Assembly (NCBI GenBank): GCA_964351245.1 | Contig: CAYGNF010000021.1 | Span: 1 to 20,585 of the forward strand | Source: JANRKH01 sp964351245 | GTDB lineage: Bacteria > Pseudomonadota > Alphaproteobacteria > Rickettsiales > Rickettsiaceae | Direction of reading: 5' to 3' | Length of the DNA stretch: 20,585 nt | Shown here: positions 6,503-14,190 of the stretch, piece by piece | Layout of the letters: each line of letters starts with the position of its first letter | Position numbering within the stretch: position 1 is the first letter of the stretch | Notes under the pieces: generated by a model | The model's database searches: none | What the model was told of the DNA's origin: nothing | What the model saw: only the letters and a program-made list of their open reading frames with translations | Made by a program: the position numbers and the translations under genes

Positions 6503-8149
6503 TTAGAAGTCCATACCACCTGGCATACCACCTGGCATACCGCCTCCCATAGAAGGCGCTTTTTCATCAGATGGCTCATCTGTAATCATTACTTCTGTAG
6601 TAATAATCAAAGACGCAACAGAAGCGGCATCTTGCAAAGCGGTTCTGACTACTTTTGTAGGATCTATTATTCCAGCTTTAAACATGTCCGTATATTCCAT
6701 ATCCTGAGCATTGAATCCATAATTTTCATCTTTGCTTTCCATAAGCTTGCCAACAACTATAGCACCGTCCATTCCAGCATTTTCAACAATTTGGCGAAGA
6801 GGAGCTTGCAGCGCTCTTTTGATAATATTCACACCTGCTTGCTGATCTTCGTTAGGTGTTTTTAGTGTATCTAAGTTCCTTGCTGCATAAAATAAAGTAG
6901 CGCCACCACCAGGAACAATACCTTCCTCTACAGCTGCTCTAGTTGCATGTAGAGCATCTTCTACCCTATCTTTCCTCTCTTTAGTTTCCACTTCTGTTGC
7001 TCCTCCAACTTTTAGCACAGCAACGCCTCCAGTTAGCTTAGCAAGTCTTTCCTGAAGCTTTTCTTTATCGTAATCTGAAGTAGTATCTTCGATCGCCTTA
7101 CGAATCTGAGAACATCTTGATTCAATATCAAGCTTTTTGCCTGCTCCATCTACTATGGTTGTATTATCCTTTGTAATAGATACTTTCTTTGCGGTACCGA
7201 GCATCTCAATAGATACATTTTCTAATTTGATACCCAGATCATCGCTTATTACCTCGCCTCCTGTGAGAATAGCAATATCTTCTAGCATTGATTTTCTTCT
7301 ATCACCAAATCCAGGAGCCTTTACCGCTGCAACTTTTAACCCACCTCTGAGCTTGTTAACTACAAGAGTTGCAAGAGCTTCTCCTTCAACATCTTCAGCG
7401 ATTACGAGTAGTGGTCTAGAGGACTGCGCTACTGATTCTAAAAGAGGAATGATTGACTGCAGCCCTGATAATTTTTTATCTAATAATAAGATGAAAGGAT
7501 TATCAAGTTCTGATATCATTTTTTCAGAATTGGTCACAAAATAAGGTGATAAGTAACCTCTGTCAAACATCATACCTTCTACAACTTCTACTTCAAAATT
7601 AAAGTTTTTGGCCTCTTCTACTGTTATTACACCTTCTTTTCCTACTCTTTGCATTGCTTCTGCAATTTTAGATCCTATCTCTAAATCTCCATTGGCCGAA
7701 ATAGTACCCACTTGAGCAATCTCATTCTGATCGCTAATTTTTTTACTTCTTTTATGTAGATCTTCTACAATATGCGATACCGCTAAATCCACTCCTCTTT
7801 TTAAGTCCATAGGATTCATACCAGCTGCTACAGCTTTATGACCTTCACGAGCGATACTTTGGGCCAGAACAGTTGCAGTTGTTGTACCGTCACCCGCGAC
7901 ATCGTTAGTTTTATTTGCAACGCTCTTTACTAATTGAGCCCCAAGATTCATCTCTTTATCTTTAAGACTAATAGCTTTTGCTACAGAAACTCCATCTTTA
8001 GTTAATTTTGGAGCACCAAATGATTGCTCTATCGCTACGTTTCTACCTCTAGGACCAAGTGTTTGTTTTACTGCATCTGCTAGTATATCTATACCGCATA
8101 GCATTTTTTCTCTGGCTTTTGAGCCTTGTATTATTTTTTTTGCTGACAT
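6503..8149 (-). CDS. groL: Chaperonin GroEL (Hsp60)
   Basis: GroEL forms the double-ring ATP-driven folding chamber in the cytoplasm, capped by GroES. All 548 residues are present. Visible features are the N-terminal KKIIQGSKAREKM start, the ATP-site loop GDGTTTATV at 86-94 with its catalytic aspartate D87, the VEEGIVPGGGATL segment with the downstream NEDQQAG of the second ATPase aspartate region, and the flexible C-terminal GGM repeats ending in MDF. The gene follows groES by 24 bases with a purine-rich AAGAGA ribosome binding site, so the two are co-transcribed from the heat-shock-type promoter at 8511-8539. A strong hairpin terminator follows the gene. Confidence 0.99.
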   Translation of the reverse strand: MSAKKIIQGSKAREKMLCGIDILADAVKQTLGPRGRNVAIEQSFGAPKLTKDGVSVAKAISLKDKEMNLGAQLVKSVANKTNDVAGDGTTTATVLAQSIAREGHKAVAAGMNPMDLKRGVDLAVSHIVEDLHKRSKKISDQNEIAQVGTISANGDLEIGSKIAEAMQRVGKEGVITVEEAKNFNFEVEVVEGMMFDRGYLSPYFVTNSEKMISELDNPFILLLDKKLSGLQSIIPLLESVAQSSRPLLVIAEDVEGEALATLVVNKLRGGLKVAAVKAPGFGDRRKSMLEDIAILTGGEVISDDLGIKLENVSIEMLGTAKKVSITKDNTTIVDGAGKKLDIESRCSQIRKAIEDTTSDYDKEKLQERLAKLTGGVAVLKVGGATEVETKERKDRVEDALHATRAAVEEGIVPGGGATLFYAARNLDTLKTPNEDQQAGVNIIKRALQAPLRQIVENAGMDGAIVVGKLMESKDENYGFNAQDMEYTDMFKAGIIDPTKVVRTALQDAASVASLIITTEVMITDEPSDEKAPSMGGGMPGGMPGGMDF

Positions 8150-8173
8150 ATTATTTATTCTCTTTTCTTTTAA

Positions 8174-8461
8174 TTACGCAATTTTTCCTAGTATATCACT
8201 TTCTTTCATCACCATAAGGCTAGATGAACCAACTTTGATTTCTGTGCCGGCCCATTTACCGTATAGCACTAAATCTCCAACTTTGATTTGCATTGGAGAG
8301 ATTTCTCCGTTATCTTTTAATGCTCCGATACCAACAGACACAACCTTACCTTGCATAGGCTTTTCTTTTGCTGTATCGGGTATTATAATCCCTCCAGCTG
8401 TTTTTTCGTCTTGCTCAACAGGTTCAACAGCAACCCTATCGTATAATGGTATAAATTTCAT
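8174..8461 (-). CDS. groS: Co-chaperonin GroES (Hsp10)
   Basis: GroES is the seven-subunit lid that closes the GroEL chamber and triggers release of the substrate. The 95-residue protein has the standard LYDRVAVEP opening, the mobile loop that contacts GroEL (about 19-35, EKTAGGIIIPDTAKEKP), the roof-loop region, and the conserved VLYGKWAGTEIK strand. A clear GAGG lies five bases before the ATG at 8461. It is the first gene of the two-gene operon. Confidence 0.98.
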   Translation of the reverse strand: MKFIPLYDRVAVEPVEQDEKTAGGIIIPDTAKEKPMQGKVVSVGIGALKDNGEISPMQIKVGDLVLYGKWAGTEIKVGSSSLMVMKESDILGKIA

Positions 8462-8481
8462 AGAAACCTCATTTATGTTTT

Positions 8482-8499
8482 GTTACTATACTCAGTAAC
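8482..8499. repeat. Inverted repeat in the groES leader
   Basis: GTTACT (8482-8487) and AGTAAC (8494-8499) are perfect six-base arms around six bases, between the promoter and the ribosome binding site of groES. It could be a small RNA hairpin or an operator. It is not a CIRCE element, whose arms are nine bases (TTAGCACTC/GAGTGCTAA). Confidence 0.4.
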
Positions 8500-8510
8500 T
8501 CTGAACAGGT

Positions 8511-8539
8511 ATATATGATCGCCTCATGTAATCTTCAAG
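8511..8539 (-). promoter_or_regulatory. RpoH (sigma-32) type heat-shock promoter of groESL
   Basis: On the minus strand CTTGAAG (8539-8533) is followed by CATATAT (8517-8511), giving CTTG-N18-CATATAT. This fits the alphaproteobacterial RpoH pattern CTTG-N17/18-CYTATNT with one mismatch, and the -35 is nearly the E. coli CTTGAAA. It lies about 50 bases upstream of groES, where a heat-shock promoter is expected. Control by RpoH is inferred. Confidence 0.62.
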
Positions 8540-8555
8540 TGGGTATTTTAGATTT

Positions 8556-9443
8556 TTACAAAATTTTTTCTAAAGTATCGTTAATTAAGGCGACTAATGT
8601 TTTTGATGTGATTTTTACAGGAAAAAAAGTTTTTATAAAATAGTACATTTTGTAACCCATTTTTCTTGATTGCTCTCTTAGGATCTCGTGAATGACGCGG
8701 TAAATTTGATTGGTATTTTTTTCAAAAAACTCCTCATCAGTAGTGATTAATACTTTCAGTGCATAAAGTATTGCAGCTGGATCTGATGAGTATATCGCTG
8801 TTTTGTTTTTTGTATTGAGTGACTGATATACAGCTTTTGATGTTTTTACGAAGTGTGTCTTAGTGGCAGCTTTTACAAATAGATGAATTTCTTCGGATAC
8901 GTACTCATTATTATGTGCATAAATTTCTGATAAAAAATCCCTTCTCATCATAATTGCAGGATTATCTATATTGATTAATTGCTTTGTAGTTAGAAACTGC
9001 TTCATCCCGTGAATCACTTTAACGCGGGGCTCAGTCGCATTATGGGATAGCAAAGTTTCTGTAATTGGTTTGATAGAGTTCTCAGTCTTACTTGCTGAGC
9101 CAATAGCTAAGGATTGACTATTTTTTTGCATTATCTCTAGCAAATGCAAAGGACCATCTGGAACGATTGCACTATCGCCATTTAAAAAACTTATATAACT
9201 TCCGCTGGCAACAGAGAGCCCATCTAGTGGCCTAAAACTTTTTTTGGAATCAGAGATTAGGATTACATTTCTTAGATCTTTGGAGTGATGCTTTATGATA
9301 TCGATAGAACCATCTGTAGATCCTCGATCTATTATAATAAACTCACTACGAAAGCTTCCAGAGATTTTTTTTAAAGATTGTAGTACTTCTTCAATATAAT
9401 TTTCATCATTATTAAATCTGAGGATAAAGCTAATAGTTTTCAT
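8556..9443 (-). CDS. Family 2 glycosyltransferase
   Basis: A GT-A-fold enzyme that would transfer a sugar from a nucleotide donor to a glycan, lipid or protein acceptor. The N-terminal half shows the family pattern: ISFILRFNNDENYIEEVLQS at 4-23, an IIDRGSTDGS nucleotide-binding loop at 37-46 (usually DDGSTDGS, here R40 replaces the second Asp), and SYISFLNGDSAIVPDG at 82-97. In that last motif LNGD (87-90) takes the place of the DxD metal site and resembles the LNPD form common in rhamnosyltransferase-like members. The C-terminal 150 residues are not recognised; a basic, aromatic stretch near 262-277 might contact the membrane. Its ATG directly follows the stop codon of the secreted-protein gene (TAAATG), so the two are probably translationally coupled. 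Donor and acceptor are unknown. Confidence 0.78.
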   Translation of the reverse strand: MKTISFILRFNNDENYIEEVLQSLKKISGSFRSEFIIIDRGSTDGSIDIIKHHSKDLRNVILISDSKKSFRPLDGLSVASGSYISFLNGDSAIVPDGPLHLLEIMQKNSQSLAIGSASKTENSIKPITETLLSHNATEPRVKVIHGMKQFLTTKQLINIDNPAIMMRRDFLSEIYAHNNEYVSEEIHLFVKAATKTHFVKTSKAVYQSLNTKNKTAIYSSDPAAILYALKVLITTDEEFFEKNTNQIYRVIHEILREQSRKMGYKMYYFIKTFFPVKITSKTLVALINDTLEKIL

Positions 9444-10196
9444 TTATTTAGGTTTTAAATCTATATAGGCTTCTTCCATAATTAAATTCATCCATCCCTG
9501 ATCTTCTTCTGGTCCAGATGATTCAGGTGCCTTCATCTTCATTCCATATTCAGATTTTGGAGCTTTTGGTATCGGATTACCCTCGATTGAGATTTTGAAT
9601 ATTTCATTCTGCCATGTAGGAGGACCCTCAGGATTTCTTACTGCATATTTCAGAACATATGCTTGAGGCCTGAATTTTCTTTTATCCGAATAATCCCTGA
9701 TCTTGACTACAGAGCCATCAGGATGTTGATATATTTCTCCTGGATCTTGTAATTCTCTATCTTTGGATTTTGATAAAATCTTCATCACTCCATCAGGATT
9801 TTTTTTTTCAAATCCTTCGGTAAGTAGTATATTTACCAAATCATCCTTTGTTTTATTTTGCAAATTTAAAGTTTTAGCTTTAAGCGCATATTGATTTTGA
9901 ATAAATTTATGCAATAATTCTGAGAGTTCTTGTTCATTATTTAGAGTATTTGAATCCCATACACCTTCATCTGAAAAAGGGGATTTATTGATTGCGCTCA
10001 TTGCTTTTGTTGCCCCTATTGCTAGGGATTTTATACTGACTCTTCTCTTTGTATTATTCACTGTTACAATATTAGTGACGGGTTTAGAGCTTTTATTTAC
10101 TTTCTCTGTGGAGTCATTTTGAGTGGCGTCATTCTGCGCAAAACTATCCGAAAAAGCAGAAAGCGTTAGTAACGACAATAAAATAATGTTCTTCAT
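9444..10196 (-). CDS. Secreted protein of unknown function
   Basis: I do not recognise this 250-residue protein. It begins with a good Sec signal peptide (two residues, lysine, hydrophobic 4-14, likely cleavage after A20 in SDSFA-QN). Residues 21-50 are polar, rich in Asn, Asp, Thr and Ser, and probably disordered. A charged, mostly helical part follows (about 85-145). The last hundred residues look like a compact mixed domain with HPDGSVVKIRDYSDKRKF near 158-175 and IEGNPIPKAPKSEYGMKM near 205-222. There is no cysteine in the mature chain, no further membrane segment and no lipobox, so a periplasmic or exported soluble protein is likely. It shares an operon with the glycosyltransferase, its stop codon touching that gene's start. 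The HPDGSVVKI strand resembles sequences in some secreted toxins, but nothing else supports that. Confidence 0.7.
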   Translation of the reverse strand: MKNIILLSLLTLSAFSDSFAQNDATQNDSTEKVNKSSKPVTNIVTVNNTKRRVSIKSLAIGATKAMSAINKSPFSDEGVWDSNTLNNEQELSELLHKFIQNQYALKAKTLNLQNKTKDDLVNILLTEGFEKKNPDGVMKILSKSKDRELQDPGEIYQHPDGSVVKIRDYSDKRKFRPQAYVLKYAVRNPEGPPTWQNEIFKISIEGNPIPKAPKSEYGMKMKAPESSGPEEDQGWMNLIMEEAYIDLKPK

Positions 10197-10200
10197 ATTA

Positions 10201-10230
10201 CTTGTAATTTGTAATTATTGCTTGTAATTT
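10201..10230. repeat. Direct repeat pair in a divergent control region
   Basis: CTTGTAATTT occurs at 10201-10210 and again at 10221-10230, exactly 20 bases apart (about two helical turns), with a related GTAATT between them. It lies between the secreted-protein gene and the SURF1 gene and overlaps the -35 of a possible SURF1 promoter. Spacing on one face of the helix suggests protein-binding sites; AT-richness tempers this. Confidence 0.45.
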
Positions 10231-10250
10231 CTTATAGTAAAAACTATAAA
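10222..10250 (+). promoter_or_regulatory. Candidate promoter of the SURF1-Mrp operon
   Basis: TTGTAA (10222-10227), 17 bases, TATAAA (10245-10250), about 70 bases before the SURF1 ATG. The -10 is embedded in a perfect inverted repeat, TTATAGT (10232-10238) and ACTATAA (10243-10249) around four A residues, which could be an operator. Motif match only. Confidence 0.38.
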
Positions 10251-10319
10251 ACAAAAAGCCGAATATACATTAGTTTGAGATTAATACAACAGGTTTCAGT
10301 GAATCCATTATTACCAAAG

Positions 10320-10994
10320 ATGAAAAAAAATATTTTCATTATTTTCATTCCTATCATCTTGATATTATCCCTTCTGGGTTCTTGGCAAATATACAGATAT
10401 TATGAAAAAACTTCCTATACTCAAGCTATTTTTGACTCTATAAGAGAGAATCCGCGTCACATTACTCAGGATAAACTGGGTATATATGATAGTATTATTT
10501 TGAAGGGTAGTATAGATTCAAAGAATGTGTTGCGTCTTTACAGAAGGCATCCTCTAGCAAAATCTCAGGATGGAGCATATTTAATTGTAAAGTTTCGTTC
10601 AGATGATGGCGTACAGCTTCCTGTAATATTAGGATGGGTTAATCAAATAAATATAAAACAAGCATTACAGGAACTCAACAAAGATGTTAACCTTCAGATA
10701 AAGGGCCTTGTTCTTCCGGGAGAAGCTCAATCGTTTTTTATCCCAAGCAATGATTATAAAAAAAATATTTGCTTTACTATGAACATGGATGAAATCAATA
10801 ATTTCATGGATATTAAAAATAATAATTATTTTATTGCAGCACTTGAATTTAGTTTACTAGGAGAGATTAAATTATTCCCTATTATTACAGAAATGATGGT
10901 ACGAATTCCAAATCATCATCTTGAATATGCTTCAATGTGGTTTTGCCTTGCAATTTGCGCATGTATATCGTTATTTATGTATAATAGGAAGTAG
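10320..10994 (+). CDS. SURF1-family cytochrome oxidase assembly protein
   Basis: SURF1 proteins sit in the inner membrane and help insert heme a into cytochrome c oxidase. From the ATG at 10320 the protein has 224 residues, near the bacterial norm. An N-terminal membrane segment (about 4-20) ends in the family motif LLGSWQIYR at 18-26. A periplasmic domain contains the VILGWVNQ strand, and a second membrane segment near the C-terminus follows IPNHHLEYASMWF, matching the NNHLQYAxTWF signature. The frame is open upstream to 10218 with a possible start there, but that would place 34 hydrophilic residues before the anchor. The gene leads the Mrp operon, 25 bases before the next start. SURF1 usually sits with oxidase genes, so this placement is unusual. 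Confidence 0.85.
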   Translation: MKKNIFIIFIPIILILSLLGSWQIYRYYEKTSYTQAIFDSIRENPRHITQDKLGIYDSIILKGSIDSKNVLRLYRRHPLAKSQDGAYLIVKFRSDDGVQLPVILGWVNQINIKQALQELNKDVNLQIKGLVLPGEAQSFFIPSNDYKKNICFTMNMDEINNFMDIKNNNYFIAALEFSLLGEIKLFPIITEMMVRIPNHHLEYASMWFCLAICACISLFMYNRK

Positions 10995-11019
10995 AAATAT
11001 ATAATATAATAATTTGACT

Positions 11020-11349
11020 ATGAGCAATTCTTCAGAAATATCAAAATTACTAGAAATAACCGAATTGGTAGTAGGAGCCATGGGTCATATATTAATTTTG
11101 ATAGGTTGTTTTTTTATCCTAACATCCGTTATTGGAATTAAAAAATTTAACGATACATTTGCAAAAATTCATGCAGCTAGTGTTTCTGATAGTCTCGGAC
11201 TCCCTTTATGTTATTTTGGTTTGTTTCTTATGAATATTAGCAGTAGTCATGCTACGAAATATCTGTTTATAGCTCTTATGTGTTTGATATTTTCGCCCTT
11301 GATATCACACTCGATTGCATATTTTATTCATCACAACAAAAGCGACTAA
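11020..11349 (+). CDS. mnhG: Mrp-type Na+/H+ antiporter subunit G
   Basis: Subunit of the multisubunit monovalent cation/proton antiporter (Mrp/Mnh/Pha) of the inner membrane, which trades cytoplasmic Na+ or K+ for protons. The 109-residue protein has three membrane helices (about 17-37, 58-75, 80-100) and the subunit G signatures KIHAASVSDSLGLPL at 47-61 and SPLISHSIAYF near 91-101. ATG 11020 is chosen; a TTG two codons upstream is possible. Normally G is last in the operon; here it comes first among the antiporter genes and is followed after six bases by the DUF4040 gene. Subunits E and F, usual neighbours of G, are not seen. Confidence 0.86.
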   Translation: MSNSSEISKLLEITELVVGAMGHILILIGCFFILTSVIGIKKFNDTFAKIHAASVSDSLGLPLCYFGLFLMNISSSHATKYLFIALMCLIFSPLISHSIAYFIHHNKSD

Positions 11350-11355
11350 AATCCT

Positions 11356-11904
11356 ATGCTAACATCATATATAGCTATTCTTTTGCTTTGTATTTTTAGT
11401 GCCTCTATATTACTTTTATGCGCATCTATTATCACCTCTACGCAAATCCTAGTTAGGATTATTATGATGTCTGCTATAAGCTCTGCTCTGTCTTGTATAT
11501 ATCTTTTGCTAGACGCTCCAGATGTAGCATTAACTGAATCATCTATCAATGCAGCAATTTCATCTATTTTATTTATTATATTAGCTAGTAGAGTGGAGAT
11601 TTATGAATCAAAAGCTTCGCGCGTTAATATTGTAGCGGGCGCAGTAGCTGCATTGTCAATTTTTTTAATTTGTTGTGATTTGAGCTATATACTACCAGAA
11701 GTCGGGAATGCGAATAATCCAATTAATCTAGGTATATCAGCGTATTATACAGCAAGCACTAAGGCAGAGATAGGAATTCCTGCTATTGTGACGGCAGTAC
11801 TTGCAGATTACAGAGGATTTGATACTTTTGGAGAGACTTTGGTGATATTTATCGCGGGTATGAGTGTATACATAATATTAAGATTAAAGGATGCAAAAAA
11901 ATAG
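11356..11904 (+). CDS. Stand-alone MrpA C-terminal module (DUF4040/MbhD plus MbhE-like)
   Basis: The protein matches the C-terminal part of the large MrpA subunit, here encoded as a separate 182-residue gene. Residues 1-85 contain the DUF4040 (MbhD) signature LLDAPDVALTESS at 51-63. Residues 90-182 resemble MbhE, with IPAIVTAVLADYRGFDTFGETLVIF near 139-164. About five membrane helices are present. In Bacillus-type operons these are fused to the ND5-like N-terminus of MrpA; in archaeal Mbh/Mrp systems they are separate genes placed between G and B, as here. The next gene's start overlaps its end by 14 bases, indicating coupled translation. It may be labelled MnhB-like or subunit A in databases. 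Confidence 0.82.
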   Translation: MLTSYIAILLLCIFSASILLLCASIITSTQILVRIIMMSAISSALSCIYLLLDAPDVALTESSINAAISSILFIILASRVEIYESKASRVNIVAGAVAALSIFLICCDLSYILPEVGNANNPINLGISAYYTASTKAEIGIPAIVTAVLADYRGFDTFGETLVIFIAGMSVYIILRLKDAKK

Positions 11905-12301
11905 CTCTATAATTAACAAAATATATACTAATCTATTCATTCAATTTATTGTCTGTTTCGGATTTTATATATTAATTTTTGGAGAAGTTTCTCCAGGCGG
12001 TGGATTTCAGGCGGGCGCTATTTTTGCATCTTGTTTTATAGGGTGGGACTTATCATCGAGCAACTCATCTCAACCCTTGGTTAGTAAGGATTTACTTATA
12101 AGGCTCGCGAGTCTTGGAATTATAATATATATTCTAATAGGGGCTGGTAGCTTCATATATAATAGCCATTTTCTTGATTACTCATTCATTGCATCAGATC
12201 ATCCTAGAGCGACCGGTATAGTACTTGTTGAATTTGCCATTACACTTACTGTAAGCACCGTGCTTGTGTTAATATATAACGAGTTACGATATGCTAATTA
12301 G
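11891..12301 (+). CDS. mnhB: Mrp-type Na+/H+ antiporter subunit B
   Basis: A 136-residue membrane subunit with about four helices (about 14-31, 40-53, 66-90, 110-131). The family signature EVSPGGGFQAGAI at 32-44 is intact. The start ATG lies within the end of the preceding gene, with AAAGG immediately before it, and the stop overlaps the start of the C-subunit gene by 11 bases, so translation of A-B-C is likely coupled. The role of B alone in ion transport is not settled; it helps join the A and D pumping subunits in known Mrp structures. Confidence 0.88.
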   Translation: MQKNSSIINKIYTNLFIQFIVCFGFYILIFGEVSPGGGFQAGAIFASCFIGWDLSSSNSSQPLVSKDLLIRLASLGIIIYILIGAGSFIYNSHFLDYSFIASDHPRATGIVLVEFAITLTVSTVLVLIYNELRYAN

Positions 12302-12656
12302 AATTACATATTATCTATCATCCCTTCTTATTGCCTTTGGAATTTTTTTGTGTATTTCTTCAAGAAGTTACTTATCAAGATTACTGGGGCTTGGAATCAT
12401 GCAATCTGGGGTGATAGTATTTGTAGTCACAATTGGTAAAGTTTTTAATGCTCCTCCTCCTATATTACTAGAGGGTCAAACGATTTATTCAAATATTGTA
12501 CCACAAGTGCTTATGCTTACAGCTATTGTAGTAGGTATTGCGACCTTCGCTATCGGTATTGCTCTTATCTTCAAAATTAGAAAAAATTTTGACACAATGG
12601 ATGTAGAAATTATTGAGGAAAATAAGAAATTAGAGAGCAGAGATGAGATTCATTGA
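12291..12656 (+). CDS. mnhC: Mrp-type Na+/H+ antiporter subunit C (NuoK-like)
   Basis: A 121-residue protein homologous to the complex I subunit NuoK. It has three membrane helices (about 5-22, 28-48, 68-92), with the conserved RLLGLGIMQSGVIVFVV stretch near 29-45 and a PQVLMLTAIVVGIATFAI stretch at 69-86 typical of subunit C. The C-terminal 25 residues are charged and cytoplasmic. It overlaps mnhB upstream by 11 bases and mnhD downstream by 14 bases. Confidence 0.88.
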   Translation: MLIRITYYLSSLLIAFGIFLCISSRSYLSRLLGLGIMQSGVIVFVVTIGKVFNAPPPILLEGQTIYSNIVPQVLMLTAIVVGIATFAIGIALIFKIRKNFDTMDVEIIEENKKLESRDEIH

Positions 12657-14190
12657 ACATATTTTGCAACATACGCCTGCAATTTTCGTGCTCCTGCCTA
12701 TATTAAGTGGGGTATGCGTAATATGCTTGCAAGATAGAAATTTTGGTAGAATCTCTATGATTTTATCTAACGCGATATTGTTGATATTATGCTGCATATT
12801 GCTAGGTGATAACGAATATACTGGTAAATTCTATGTATTTGGCGGATGGAGTGATATTGCAGGAATAGAATTCAAAGAAGATTTTTCTGCCCTTGCAGTA
12901 TTAAGTATTGTATATGCAGTATCTTTATTATATTCAATTTTTTCATTTCAAGTGCTAAGAAGCGAATTATCTACCCGTCTTGATCCAAAATCTTCGGCAA
13001 TTCCTTATGGATTTTTTTTGATCAGCAATGCTAGCGCAGCAGGCTTAATACTAAGTAATGATTTTTTTAATATATTCGTTTTTATGGAAATCGGTGCAAT
13101 ATCTGCATATTGTTTATATTCGATAGGAGGAGATAAAAAATCATATGTTTCATGTTTTAATTACCTTCTTTTATGCAGTATAGCAACCACTATAACATTA
13201 ATATCTATAGGGTTCATACTGAGTAATTTTGGTTGCTTAAATATAGATTTAGTAGCCACTCAATTTAACAAACATCCAGCTTCATATAGGTCTATAGCGG
13301 CATTATTTTTGATAGGTCTTGCAATTAAATTAGCGGCATTTCCATTTCATTCATGGAAAACTCAGGTATATGAACATTGCTCTATAGCTATTACTAGCTT
13401 CATGCTACCAATAAGCGCAATACCAATAGTAATAGTATTATTTAAAATGAGATTTTTTATTAATGCATTCAATAATATAGAAATCATCTATATTTTTAGC
13501 TCTATTACCATTATTTCAAGCGCGATTGCATCTTTATCTGAGAAAAGATTTGTGAGGCTTGTTACTTACTCTTCCATTTCATCTGCAGGATATTTTATAT
13601 TATTATGGGCCATGATAGATCACTCGATAAGTAGTGTATTTTTTTCTCTTTTAGTTATGGATAGTTTGATTAAACTGGGATTACTACTGATCCCATTAGG
13701 ATTATTTGACAAAGATCTGCACGTCAATGATATTAGATTAGTTTTTAGGGGTAATAGTTCATTATTAGACAAAATGTCTTTTTGTGCAATGATTGCTCTA
13801 CTATTTAATGCCGCTTCTTTACCCCCTTCTATGTTATTCTTTTTCAAAGTATCTATTGTACAAGAAATCTTTAAGGTTAATATTATAATAGGTGCGGTGA
13901 TATTGATTTCCTCTGTAGCATGGATAAAAGTATATACTAAAATATTTATTAATATGATGTCTCCAACTATGTCTCAGAAAACTAATATAACATCAAAGCC
14001 AGTAAACAAATTAACCCAGATAGGAATCGTGGTAATTAATCTTTTAATTTTGCTACTTACGTATCATCACGAAATCTTCTCTTGCATAGAGCTGAAAAAT
14101 CCAAAAATATCATGTACCACTATTGCTACATATGCATTATATGAAAACAATACCTCTTACTCCTTTTTTATTGACAGGAAGAATATATGA
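12643..14190 (+). CDS. mnhD: Mrp-type antiporter subunit D (NuoN/ND2-like proton-pumping subunit)
   Basis: A large membrane subunit of 515 residues and about 14 helices, homologous to the proton-translocating antiporter-like subunits of complex I. The two key charged residues of this fold are present: E149 in NIFVFMEIGAISAY and K229 in LIGLAIKLAAFPFHSW. Their separation of 80 residues is close to that of the essential Glu/Lys pair of Bacillus MrpD. A further membrane lysine lies in VMDSLIKLGLLLIPLG near 342-357. Its stop overlaps the next ATG (ATGA). The start at 12643 follows a purine-rich AGAGAGCAGAG. Confidence 0.88.
   Translation: MRFIEHILQHTPAIFVLLPILSGVCVICLQDRNFGRISMILSNAILLILCCILLGDNEYTGKFYVFGGWSDIAGIEFKEDFSALAVLSIVYAVSLLYSIFSFQVLRSELSTRLDPKSSAIPYGFFLISNASAAGLILSNDFFNIFVFMEIGAISAYCLYSIGGDKKSYVSCFNYLLLCSIATTITLISIGFILSNFGCLNIDLVATQFNKHPASYRSIAALFLIGLAIKLAAFPFHSWKTQVYEHCSIAITSFMLPISAIPIVIVLFKMRFFINAFNNIEIIYIFSSITIISSAIASLSEKRFVRLVTYSSISSAGYFILLWAMIDHSISSVFFSLLVMDSLIKLGLLLIPLGLFDKDLHVNDIRLVFRGNSSLLDKMSFCAMIALLFNAASLPPSMLFFFKVSIVQEIFKVNIIIGAVILISSVAWIKVYTKIFINMMSPTMSQKTNITSKPVNKLTQIGIVVINLLILLLTYHHEIFSCIELKNPKISCTTIATYALYENNTSYSFFIDRKNI

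Noticed and set aside
6632..7544. Plus-strand open frames of 77 and 135 codons inside groEL
   Set aside because: They are antisense to fully conserved groEL sequence and have no recognisable protein features.
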